A stretch of DNA of 13,149 nt from Elusimicrobiota bacterium (GTDB lineage: Bacteria; Elusimicrobiota; Elusimicrobia; Elusimicrobiales; UBA9959), in contig DAOWCC010000046.1 of NCBI GenBank assembly GCA_030639665.1, positions 1 to 13,149 on the forward strand, in the 5' to 3' direction. Positions 1 through 6,038 of this stretch are shown piece by piece (position 1 is the first letter of the stretch; each line of letters opens with the position of its first letter). The position numbers and the translations under genes are program-made. The notes beneath the pieces were generated by a model that saw only the letters and a program-made list of their open reading frames with translations, searched no databases and was not told the DNA's origin.

Positions 1-13
1 GAGATGCCGGTAA

Positions 14-120
14 TTAGAGAGTAGAGAAGAGAGAGGAGAGAGCAGTAGGGAGAAGAGGTATATTAGTAGAAGTCTGATATATGAAGATATTCCTTGTATA
101 TCTGATTTCTAATTTCTCCC
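14..120. repeat. Polypurine tract and imperfect palindrome in leader
   Basis: Positions 14-57 are almost wholly A and G (gag/aga microrepeats). An imperfect inverted repeat follows: 67-81 pairs with 97-111 with one mismatch and one G-T pair. The symmetry extends outward in blocks (attag 62-66 with ctaat 109-113; gggagaa 48-54 with ttctccc 114-120). This is read directly from the sequence; function is unknown. It may be a degenerate repeat element or an RNA hairpin upstream of the first gene. Confidence 0.5.
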
Positions 121-190
121 ATGTAACTTTGTTCACGGGACTAACATCCTGGGAATCTTTCAGATTCCTAAGGGTGATATCTGATTTCTA
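98..190. repeat. 14-bp direct repeat with internal hairpin
   Basis: The 14-mer atatctgatttcta occurs at 98-111 and again at 177-190. Between the copies lies a perfect 7-bp hairpin (152-158 with 162-168, loop ttc), which extends imperfectly to about 147-179. No T-run follows, so it is not a convincing terminator. The second copy ends 6 nt before the start codon at 197. The role is unknown; no open reading frame or recognised RNA family is visible in 1-196. Confidence 0.5.
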
Positions 191-196
191 TAAATT

Positions 197-745
197 ATGA
201 CTCATACTAAAAATTTGATATTAAGCGTTAACTCGCAAAATTTAAAAACTTTTTTTATAAAAAAAATTATTTCCAATTATAAATATTGGTTGGCTGGCGT
301 CATTACTCGCGAAATAAGAAATAACGGACAAAGAGAGGGTTATGAAATCAGAACTTTGGAAGGAGAAAAATCCGTACTCGCTTCCGTTAAGATTTTATCC
401 GATATCAGTTTTAATAAATATGCCGTAAACCGGAGCGCTCTTGAAGATTTTGCTTTAAGGGCCATTAAGATTGCCATAGAGAAAGAAAAAATAATTTTAA
501 TAGATGAAGTCGGAGGCATAACGCTTTTATCCGATAAATTTATAGAGCAGGTTCGTCTGGCTTTGTCATCGCGAATGCCGGTTTTATTGGTAGTCAGGTC
601 CGGAGCGCGGACTTTTTTAGATACACTTTCGTCTATGAGTGAAACGAAAGTATATAATATGGAAAAAGATAATTATTCTGAAATTGAGAAAAAAACGGAT
701 GAATGGTTTGAATTTTGGATAAAAAGGATTAACCACGATGGATAA
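197..745 (+). CDS. THEP1-family NTPase-like protein, degenerate P-loop
   Basis: This 182-residue protein matches the layout of the THEP1 nucleoside-triphosphatase family. It has a beta strand leading to the P-loop position, a GVITREIR segment (34-41), GYEIRTLEG (48-56), a KYAVN...ALEDFA segment (74-86) and a well-kept Walker B region LIDEVGGITL (101-110). The family normally carries a glycine-rich GxPGVGKTT loop. Here the slot reads SVNSQNLKTF (10-19), so the glycines are gone while Lys17-Thr18 remain. Hydrolysis may be weakened or lost. No good Shine-Dalgarno precedes the ATG at 197, but the first beta strand starts within residues 6-10, so the start cannot be much later. The 3' end overlaps murC by 8 bp, suggesting translational coupling. 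The family assignment rests on motifs and the physiological role is unknown. Confidence 0.75.
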   Translation: MTHTKNLILSVNSQNLKTFFIKKIISNYKYWLAGVITREIRNNGQREGYEIRTLEGEKSVLASVKILSDISFNKYAVNRSALEDFALRAIKIAIEKEKIILIDEVGGITLLSDKFIEQVRLALSSRMPVLLVVRSGARTFLDTLSSMSETKVYNMEKDNYSEIEKKTDEWFEFWIKRINHDG

Positions 746-2129
746 ATATAATTTAAAGTTTTCTCTTGAGGCCGTAAAAAAAGCGCATTTTATAGGCATA
801 GGCGGCATAGGCATGAGCGGCATAGCTCAGCTTATGCGGGCCATGAAATATGATGTCAGCGGCTCGGATATGGAAAAGTCCCTAATAACGCGGCGGCTTG
901 AAGATATAAAAATAAAAGTTTTTTATGAGCATAATAAAGCCAACATCGACTCCGCTGATTTAGTCATTATAAGTTCCGCGATAAGAAAAGATAATCCCGA
1001 GCTGATTGAAGCCAAAAGGAAAAAAATTCCGATTGTGCGCCGCGCTGAAATGCTTGCCAAAATAGCGGAATTGAAAAAAACAATTACGATTAGCGGCACG
1101 CACGGCAAAACCACAGTGACTTCCATGCTTGGTTCTGTTTTTGAAGGCGCCGAGGAAGACGCGACTATAGTTGTCGGAGGACTTTTTAAAAATATCGCTT
1201 CAAATATCAGGATAGGAGCGAGTGACTATTTTGTGACGGAAGCTGATGAGTCGGACGGTTCTTTTCTTTATTTTTCTCCGCTTCTTTCGTGTATTACCAA
1301 TATCGACATAGATCATATGAATCACTATGGAGATATGGCCACGCTTAAAAAAGCGTTTATAAATCATATTTCAAAAATTCCTTTTTATGGCGCTGTTGTT
1401 TTATGTTCGGATGATGAAGGCGTTAGGTCCATTATGAAAGATATAAGTGTTTCCGTCATTACATACGGAATGGAAGGCTGCCCCGATTGGCTTGCCAAAA
1501 TTGTAAGGATGAAAGGAAATAAAACGGAATTTATGGTTTATTTTAAAGGGAAAAAAATGGGATTGGTAAAAATTAGCGCCAGCGGCAGACATAATGTATT
1601 GAACGCTTTGGGAGCTATTGCTTGCGGAGGTTATTTGGGGTTTGATTTTGCCAAAATGGCCGCGGGCTTAGGCAAGTTTATGGGAGTAAAAAGAAGGATG
1701 GAATCTCTCGGCTTTGTCAAAGGTATTAGACTTATTGATGATTATGCTCATCATCCAACCGAGATAAAGGCGCTGATAGGCGCGGTAAAAGAGGCTTATA
1801 AGCCAAAGCGGATAATCGCTCTTTTCCAGCCTCATAGATATTCCAGGACAAAAGAGCTTTATAAAGAATTTGCCAAGTCTTTTAAATCGGCCGATATTGT
1901 TTATCTTATGGATATTTATTCCGCGGGTGAAAGTCCTTTAAAAGGAATTTCTTCAGATTTAATTTTGAATGCCATGCGAGGCATAAATAAAACAAAAGTA
2001 TTCCAATTTAAAAACGCTCTTACTGTGGCTAAAAATTTAGCTAAGGGTGATATCTTGCTTACCATCGGAGCCGGGGATGTTTGGAAAACAGGGGAAGATA
2101 TAAAATTGAAGTTTGAAATAATTAGTTAG
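738..2129 (+). CDS. murC: UDP-N-acetylmuramate--L-alanine ligase (MurC)
   Basis: MurC ligates L-alanine to UDP-N-acetylmuramic acid with ATP hydrolysis, the first peptide-stem step of cytoplasmic peptidoglycan precursor synthesis. The 463-residue length is typical. The N-terminal UDP-binding Rossmann domain carries GIGGIGMSG (20-28). The central ATPase domain has GTHGKTT (120-126) and EADESDGSF (168-176). GRHNVLNALGA (283-293) leads into the C-terminal domain with DDYAHHPTEI (334-343), FQPHRYSRT (363-371) and GAGDVW (444-449). All the expected motifs are present, so it should be active. The ATG at 738 has AGGA at 725-728 and overlaps the preceding stop (TAA 743-745). Unlike many bacteria, no murB, murG or ddl neighbours are seen, so it lies outside a classical division/cell-wall cluster here. 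Confidence 0.97.
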   Translation: MDKYNLKFSLEAVKKAHFIGIGGIGMSGIAQLMRAMKYDVSGSDMEKSLITRRLEDIKIKVFYEHNKANIDSADLVIISSAIRKDNPELIEAKRKKIPIVRRAEMLAKIAELKKTITISGTHGKTTVTSMLGSVFEGAEEDATIVVGGLFKNIASNIRIGASDYFVTEADESDGSFLYFSPLLSCITNIDIDHMNHYGDMATLKKAFINHISKIPFYGAVVLCSDDEGVRSIMKDISVSVITYGMEGCPDWLAKIVRMKGNKTEFMVYFKGKKMGLVKISASGRHNVLNALGAIACGGYLGFDFAKMAAGLGKFMGVKRRMESLGFVKGIRLIDDYAHHPTEIKALIGAVKEAYKPKRIIALFQPHRYSRTKELYKEFAKSFKSADIVYLMDIYSAGESPLKGISSDLILNAMRGINKTKVFQFKNALTVAKNLAKGDILLTIGAGDVWKTGEDIKLKFEIIS

Positions 2130-2134
2130 AACGG

Positions 2135-2160
2135 CAGCGCGACAGGCAACAGCGCGGCAG
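2135..2160. repeat. GC-rich tandem microrepeat (cagcgcgacag unit)
   Basis: Two copies of an 11-bp unit, cagcgcgacag (2135-2145) and cagcgcggcag (2150-2160), stand 15 bp apart in the murC-rsmA gap. The first is identical to 6636-6646 in the efp-HAD gap. The GC-rich unit contrasts with its AT-rich surroundings. It looks like a dispersed intergenic repeat; function is unknown. Confidence 0.5.
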
Positions 2161-2212
2161 ATACAGCCAAAAAAATTTGTAAAAAATTATTAAAAGTATT
2201 ACCGGTAAAACT

Positions 2213-3007
2213 ATGCCCAAATACAGCCAAGTATTTCTTAATAATGATTACACGACAATGCGCATAGCCGAATCCATAAAGGATTTTGATTGTGACGCGA
2301 TTGTTGAAATAGGGCCGGGGAAAGGTGTTTTAACAAAAGATTTAATTAAGCTATATCAAAAAAAACTTCTCGCTGTTGAGATTGACGGAAGGATGATTGA
2401 GTGTTTAAAGGAGAGGTTTAAAGGAGAAATTCCGCCTATCATTAAATCCGATTTTATGCGCTTGGATTTGTCCGAAGTTTTTTCCAAATACAAGAAAATT
2501 GTTTTTATCGGCAATCTTCCGTATCATTGCGCGACTGCCATTCTTGAAAAAGTTCTTTTATTTGATAAGTTCGGCGGCGCGTCCTTTATGTTTCAGAAAG
2601 AAATGGGGGAAAGGATTCTGTCCGCGGCCAATGATAAAGACTATGGCTATTTTTCAATTTTCAGCCAGCTCTTAAGCGAAGCTTTTTTACTTTTAGATGT
2701 GCCGAAAGAAGATTTTACGCCTATTCCCAAAATAGATTCGCGGGTAATTGTTTTTAAAAAAAAGAAAGATTCCTTTTTAGAAGAGGGAGTGTCTTTAAAA
2801 AAATTCCTTTCTTTAATCAAGGCTTCTTTTTCTCACAGAAGAAAGACAATACTGAATTCTTTAACTATTTCAACGGATTTGGAGAAAGAGCGATTGGTAA
2901 AGGTTTTTGAGAAGGCTCAAATTAAGCCCGCATTAAGGCCGCAAAATTTAACCATTGAGGATTTTAAAAGGCTTTATAATGCGTTAAACCAGAAATCAGA
3001 GATATAA
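2213..3007 (+). CDS. rsmA: 16S rRNA dimethyladenosine transferase (RsmA/KsgA)
   Basis: This protein uses S-adenosylmethionine to dimethylate two adjacent adenosines in the 3'-terminal hairpin of 16S rRNA during small-subunit maturation. At 264 residues it has family length. It shows the N-terminal SQVFL (5-9, the family's GQxFL position), SAM-binding EIGPGKG (32-38), AVEID (54-58) after the second strand, catalytic NLPY (101-104) and FMFQKEMGERI (125-135). A C-terminal RNA-binding domain follows, with SFSHRRKTILNSL (205-217) and LRPQNLTIEDF (241-251). The ATG at 2213 lacks an obvious Shine-Dalgarno, but the SQVFL motif lies right after it, so this is the only sensible start. The 37-nt gap to the next gene could allow cotranscription. 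Confidence 0.96.
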   Translation: MPKYSQVFLNNDYTTMRIAESIKDFDCDAIVEIGPGKGVLTKDLIKLYQKKLLAVEIDGRMIECLKERFKGEIPPIIKSDFMRLDLSEVFSKYKKIVFIGNLPYHCATAILEKVLLFDKFGGASFMFQKEMGERILSAANDKDYGYFSIFSQLLSEAFLLLDVPKEDFTPIPKIDSRVIVFKKKKDSFLEEGVSLKKFLSLIKASFSHRRKTILNSLTISTDLEKERLVKVFEKAQIKPALRPQNLTIEDFKRLYNALNQKSEI

Positions 3008-3030
3008 GGGGACTCTATACAAATATTTAG

Positions 3031-3036
3031 TACAAT
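3031..3036 (+). promoter_or_regulatory. Possible -10 hexamer for a leaderless transcript
   Basis: TACAAT lies 8 nt before the ATG at 3045, preceded by tttag. If it acts as a sigma-70-type -10 box, transcription would begin almost at the start codon, which would fit the absence of a Shine-Dalgarno there. No good -35 hexamer is visible at the usual spacing. This is weak inference from position and sequence only. Confidence 0.2.
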
Positions 3037-3044
3037 TAAAACCT

Positions 3045-4088
3045 ATGACAATATATAAAGAGAGAATCAAAGAGCTTCAGCATTTGCTTAAAAAAAATAA
3101 ATTGGACGCGGTCGTGATAAATCGCACTCTTGAAGTGGGTTTCTTGACGGGATTTTATCTTGACGGCTGTGTTTTGCTTGTTTCAAAAACAAATATTTGG
3201 GGTTTTATTCCCCAAATGCTTTTTGAACATTTTAAAACCAGCGCTCCGTTTGTTGAAGCTGTCGCCGCCAATGATATAAAAGGCGCCGCCATCGCGGAAA
3301 TTAAAAAAAATAAATTTAAAATTAAAAAAACGGCTTTTCAGCCTGAAACTGAAACTTATGTTGACGGGATGTTCTGGAAAAAACATGGTCTTATTGAAAA
3401 AGCCGGTCTTACGGCGTTCTTAAGACTTACAAAAAAAGGCGCGGAGCTTAAAGCCGTAAGAAAAGCTTGTCATATTGCATCCAAAGCTTTTGACATAATA
3501 AAACCAAAAATTAAGGCGGGCAGAACGGAGATTTCAGTTGCCAGAGAACTGGAGCACATTATGCAATTAATGGGCGCTACGGGACCTTCTTTTGATACGA
3601 TTGTAGCTTTTGGACCAAATTCCGCTCTTCCTCACCATGAAACTTCAACGAGAGTTTTGAAAAAGAATGAAGCGGTTTTAATTGATTATGGCTGCGTATA
3701 TGATTTTTATCGGTCGGATAGAACCAGAACTTTTTTTTATGGAAAAGCGGACGCGGAGTTTAAAAAAGTTCATGCCATTGTCGCGGCTTCCCATAGGAAA
3801 GGGATTAAGGCTTTAAAATCCGGAATTAAGGCGTCTACCATAGATAAAATATGCCGTAATGAAATTATGGATAAAGGCTATGGACAATATTTTATTCATG
3901 GAACCGGCCACGGCGTTGGACTTGAGATACATGAAGAACCGAGAGTTAACGCTAAATCCAAATATGTTTTGAAGGAAGGCATGGTGTTAACGGTGGAGCC
4001 GGGAATATATTTGAACGGGAAATTCGGAGTTCGAATAGAAGATACTCTTTTAGTTAAAAAAAATGGATGTGAAATTCTGACAAAGTAA
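3045..4088 (+). CDS. M24 family Xaa-Pro peptidase
   Basis: This is a cytoplasmic metallopeptidase of the pita-bread fold (M24B; aminopeptidase P or prolidase type), which typically cleaves X-Pro bonds in small peptides. The 347-residue protein has an N-terminal creatinase-like domain (about 1-130) and a C-terminal catalytic domain. The five metal ligands are visible: Asp214 (LIDYG), Asp225 (RSDRTRT), His289 (HGTGHGVG), Glu318 (VEPGIY) and Glu332 (RIEDT). PHHET (196-200) supplies the usual substrate-pocket histidine. Length and motifs suit the short bacterial PepQ/YqhT-like group, but PepP-type and PepQ-type specificity cannot be separated from sequence alone. No Shine-Dalgarno precedes the ATG. 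In many bacteria a related gene sits directly upstream of efp; here lemA and htpX intervene. Confidence 0.92.
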   Translation: MTIYKERIKELQHLLKKNKLDAVVINRTLEVGFLTGFYLDGCVLLVSKTNIWGFIPQMLFEHFKTSAPFVEAVAANDIKGAAIAEIKKNKFKIKKTAFQPETETYVDGMFWKKHGLIEKAGLTAFLRLTKKGAELKAVRKACHIASKAFDIIKPKIKAGRTEISVARELEHIMQLMGATGPSFDTIVAFGPNSALPHHETSTRVLKKNEAVLIDYGCVYDFYRSDRTRTFFYGKADAEFKKVHAIVAASHRKGIKALKSGIKASTIDKICRNEIMDKGYGQYFIHGTGHGVGLEIHEEPRVNAKSKYVLKEGMVLTVEPGIYLNGKFGVRIEDTLLVKKNGCEILTK

Positions 4089-4092
4089 AAAC

Positions 4093-4180
4093 CAGGTCGA
4101 GGTCAAGATTGAGATTAAGAAATAAAAGCGGATTGTGAAATTGAGAGTTTTTACTTAATCTTAGCCTAAATCTTAATCTG
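4093..4180. repeat. Long imperfect palindrome before lemA
   Basis: Positions 4093-4119 can pair with 4154-4180 across a 34-nt loop. I count four mismatches and several G-T pairs over 27 positions, with a perfect 8-bp inner segment (agattaag 4112-4119 with cttaatct 4154-4161). The arms consist of gattaag/aggtc-like microrepeats. The structure ends 8 nt before the lemA Shine-Dalgarno (ggaggg, 4189-4194). It could be a decayed repeat element or a leader RNA hairpin. Confidence 0.55.
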
Positions 4181-4200
4181 CAGTTATTGGAGGGAATAAT

Positions 4201-4758
4201 ATGACGATACCGGTAATCGTAATAGCTCTTTTAATAGTGGGAGCGATTGTAATTTACAATGGTTTGGTAAATCTTAAGCATCAGGTGGACAATGCTTTTA
4301 AGCAAATTGATATTCAGCTTAAACGGCGCCATGATTTAATACCGAATTTGGTTAATTCGGTTAAAGGCGAAATGAAATTTGAAAGTGAAACTCTTGAAAA
4401 AGTCGTGCAGGCGAGAGCCGGAGCGGTAAACGCTTCCAAGAGCGGAAGTATGGGAGATATAGCCGCTAATGAAGGTCTCCTTTCTCAGGCCCTGGGAAAA
4501 CTTTTGGCCATTAGCGAAAATTATCCCAATTTAAAGGCGATTGAAGCTGTTAAAAAACTTATGGAAGAGCTTGCTCATACGGAAAATGCGCTAAGTTTTG
4601 CCCGTCAGCTTTATAATGATTTGGTTACCAAATTTAATATCAAACAGCAGGTATTTCCAAATAATTTATTTGCCTCTATGCTTGGCTTTATTCCCGCTGT
4701 TCTTTTTGAACTTCCCAAAGATTCCAAAGAAAGGGAAAATGTAAAGGTAGAGTTTTAA
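4201..4758 (+). CDS. lemA: LemA family membrane-anchored protein
   Basis: LemA proteins are membrane-anchored, mostly helical bundles of unclear biochemical role. They are often encoded beside HtpX proteases, as here. The 185-residue protein begins with one hydrophobic segment (about 3-20) followed by the family hallmark YNGLVNLKHQVDNAFKQID (19-37) and QLKRRHDLIPNLV (39-51). Later come the ENYPNLKA segment, a TENALSFARQLYNDLV stretch and FPNNLFASMLGF before the C-terminus, all in canonical order. The usual topology is a short N-terminus with the bulk of the protein outside the cytoplasm. The start has a strong GGAGGG 6 nt upstream. The gene is complete, with no sign of damage. Confidence 0.94.
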   Translation: MTIPVIVIALLIVGAIVIYNGLVNLKHQVDNAFKQIDIQLKRRHDLIPNLVNSVKGEMKFESETLEKVVQARAGAVNASKSGSMGDIAANEGLLSQALGKLLAISENYPNLKAIEAVKKLMEELAHTENALSFARQLYNDLVTKFNIKQQVFPNNLFASMLGFIPAVLFELPKDSKERENVKVEF

Positions 4759-4793
4759 GAAAATCGGGAAAAATAATGAGATTTTTTAGTATG

Positions 4794-4896
4794 ACCCCAC
4801 CACCTCTTTTATTACGCTTTGCCATAGGCGGCGCAAATTCGCGAAGCGAATTATTTTGGCGTAAATGCCAAAATATAAAAAAAGAGGTGGTGGGGT
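4794..4896. repeat. 103-bp palindromic element with 17-bp perfect arms
   Basis: Positions 4794-4810 are the exact reverse complement of 4880-4896. Inside are a 6-bp pair (4812-4817 with 4859-4864), a hairpin with tttgc/gcaaa (4818-4822 with 4833-4837) and a 7-bp hairpin (4836-4842 with 4846-4852, loop gaa). An alternative 8-bp hairpin pairs 4853-4860 with 4867-4874. The architecture resembles a MITE or REP-type non-autonomous element, or a structured leader. No clear target-site duplication flanks it. The right arm contains the htpX Shine-Dalgarno and the first two bases of its GTG start. Confidence 0.8.
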
Positions 4897-4897
4897 G
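4884..4897 (+). promoter_or_regulatory. htpX RBS and GTG start inside right palindrome arm
   Basis: The purine-rich GAGGTGG (4884-4890) lies 4 nt before GTG (4895-4897), and translation from this GTG gives the family-typical N-terminus MNIYEQQ. The whole ribosome binding site and the first two start-codon bases are paired in the 17-bp stem 4794-4810/4880-4896. If the transcript extends from lemA, initiation would be occluded unless the stem is opened or transcription starts inside the element. The occlusion is inferred. Confidence 0.6.
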
Positions 4898-5905
4898 AAT
4901 ATATACGAACAACAAACAAAGAATAAAAGGCTTACAGCTGTAATAATGGTTGTTTTTGTGGCTTTTTTTCTTTTTTTGGGGCTTGGGTTTGATTTTTTTT
5001 ATGCCAGTTTTCAGCCGCAGGATCAAGCTGTATTTACGGAAAATTATGACGGGTATTATGAAGCGGAAGTAAAGAATCAGCCGATACCTTACGGCACAAT
5101 CATTGCTTTTATTGTCGCTTGTTTTATGGTGGGCAATAGTGCTCTTAATGGAGCGCAAATGGTTTTAAAATCAACAATGGCCCGGCGCGCCAAATCATCC
5201 AATCCCAAAGAAAAGCAATTTTTGAATATTGTTTCCGAAATGAGTATAGCTTCCGGTTTGCCAAAGCCGCGCGCTTATATTGTGCCGGATATGGATTTAA
5301 ACGCGTTCGCGACGGGATTTAGCCCCGAAAAATCATATATCGCCGTAACTCAAGGGCTTATCGCTGAGCTTAATAGAGAAGAATTGCAGGCGGTGGTCGC
5401 GCATGAAATGAGTCATATAAGGAATTATGATATAAGATTGATGACTATTGTCTCGGCTCTCATGGGCGCCATTGTTTTGCTGAGAGACTTTACGGCCAGA
5501 AGAATGTTTTATGGGAGAGGCCGCTCAAGCAGCTCTTCAAATAGAAGCGGCGGCGGACCGATAATGATAGCTATATTCGTGCTTTGGATTATAGCTCTTA
5601 TTTTTGCTCCGTTTTTATCCAGAGTTTTAGCTATGGCCATATCGAGAAAGAGAGAATATCTTGCGGACGCTTCCGCGGCCGAATTAACCCGTAATCCCAA
5701 GGGGCTTATCAGCGCGCTTGAGAAAATCAGAAATGCGGTAATGCCGACAAAAAAAATAAATAATGGCGTGGCGCATATGTGCATAACCGATCCCAGAGGC
5801 AGTCTTATAGAAGAGAAATTGGGTTTTACGGCTGATTTATTGGCCAGTCACCCGCCGATGGAAAAAAGGATTTTAGCGCTTAAAGTTATGTCGTATCAGC
5901 AGTAA
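4895..5905 (+). CDS. htpX: M48 family zinc metalloprotease HtpX
   Basis: HtpX is an inner-membrane zinc endopeptidase that degrades misfolded or damaged membrane proteins. From GTG 4895 the product has 336 residues. It shows hydrophobic segments at about 14-32 and 66-82, the zinc/catalytic motif HEMSH (170-174), a probable third ligand Glu254 in KREYLAD (252-258), a third and fourth hydrophobic stretch at about 183-196 and 222-242, and HPPMEKRI (319-326) near the end. A Ser-rich linker (about 210-216) follows the third segment. An in-frame ATG at 4865 would add ten residues encoded by the palindromic element and has no Shine-Dalgarno, so GTG is preferred. Adjacency to lemA is a known conserved pairing. 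Expression is probably shaped by the upstream stem. Confidence 0.94.
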   Translation: MNIYEQQTKNKRLTAVIMVVFVAFFLFLGLGFDFFYASFQPQDQAVFTENYDGYYEAEVKNQPIPYGTIIAFIVACFMVGNSALNGAQMVLKSTMARRAKSSNPKEKQFLNIVSEMSIASGLPKPRAYIVPDMDLNAFATGFSPEKSYIAVTQGLIAELNREELQAVVAHEMSHIRNYDIRLMTIVSALMGAIVLLRDFTARRMFYGRGRSSSSSNRSGGGPIMIAIFVLWIIALIFAPFLSRVLAMAISRKREYLADASAAELTRNPKGLISALEKIRNAVMPTKKINNGVAHMCITDPRGSLIEEKLGFTADLLASHPPMEKRILALKVMSYQQ

Positions 5906-5942
5906 TAGTAAAGAAGCGCGGAAGAAATAGTAAGAAGTAAAT

Positions 5943-6026
5943 TACCCCGTTAAATAATTTCAGATTTTCGGGGATACAAAAATCTGAAATTACGCCTTGA
6001 GCAACAAGGCGTATTTAACACGGTAA
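5943..6026 (+). promoter_or_regulatory. Three-way-junction element before efp
   Basis: A perfect 13-bp hairpin (5956-5968 with 5979-5991, loop cggggataca) is followed by a perfect 9-bp hairpin (5991-5999 with 6005-6013, loop agcaa). Both are closed by an outer stem (5943-5956 with 6012-6025; 12 of 14 pairs, sharing its innermost bases with the hairpins). The outer-strand ccccg (5945-5949) can instead pair perfectly with cgggg (5969-5973) in the first loop, giving a possible alternative fold. The element ends where the efp Shine-Dalgarno begins. It could be a MITE-like palindrome or a cis-regulatory leader; no known riboswitch class is recognised. Confidence 0.6.
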
Positions 6027-6031
6027 AGGAG
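6025..6031 (+). promoter_or_regulatory. efp Shine-Dalgarno abutting outer stem
   Basis: AAAGGAG lies 7 nt before the efp ATG at 6039, a strong and well-spaced site. Its first bases touch the outer stem of the 5943-6026 structure, so folding or unfolding of that stem could affect ribosome access. The site is plain to see; the regulatory coupling is inferred. Confidence 0.6.
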
Positions 6032-6038
6032 AATTATT

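Noticed and set aside
147..179. Hairpin considered as an intrinsic terminator or T-box-like leader
   Set aside because: No T-run follows the stem, and no T-box conserved bulge or other recognised leader motif is present.
2161..2230. Repeated 10-mer atacagccaa at 2161-2170 and 2221-2230
   Set aside because: It is only two short copies, the second inside the conserved rsmA start region; chance is adequate without more copies.
4865..4894. In-frame ATG at 4865 as the htpX start
   Set aside because: It lies inside the palindromic element, has no Shine-Dalgarno and adds ten residues not typical of HtpX. GTG 4895 has GAGGTGG and gives the family-like MNIYEQQ.
4784..4906. Target-site duplication around the htpX palindromic element
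   Set aside because: The flanks (left ...ttagtatg, right gaatatat...) show no convincing direct repeat. A TA duplication can be imagined only by allowing mismatched tips, so insertion is not shown.
4688..5158. Antisense open frame of 156 codons
   Set aside because: It covers lemA and htpX coding sequence and the palindrome, has low-complexity Lys/Ser/Phe-rich content and no recognisable motif. It is best seen as a shadow of the + strand genes.
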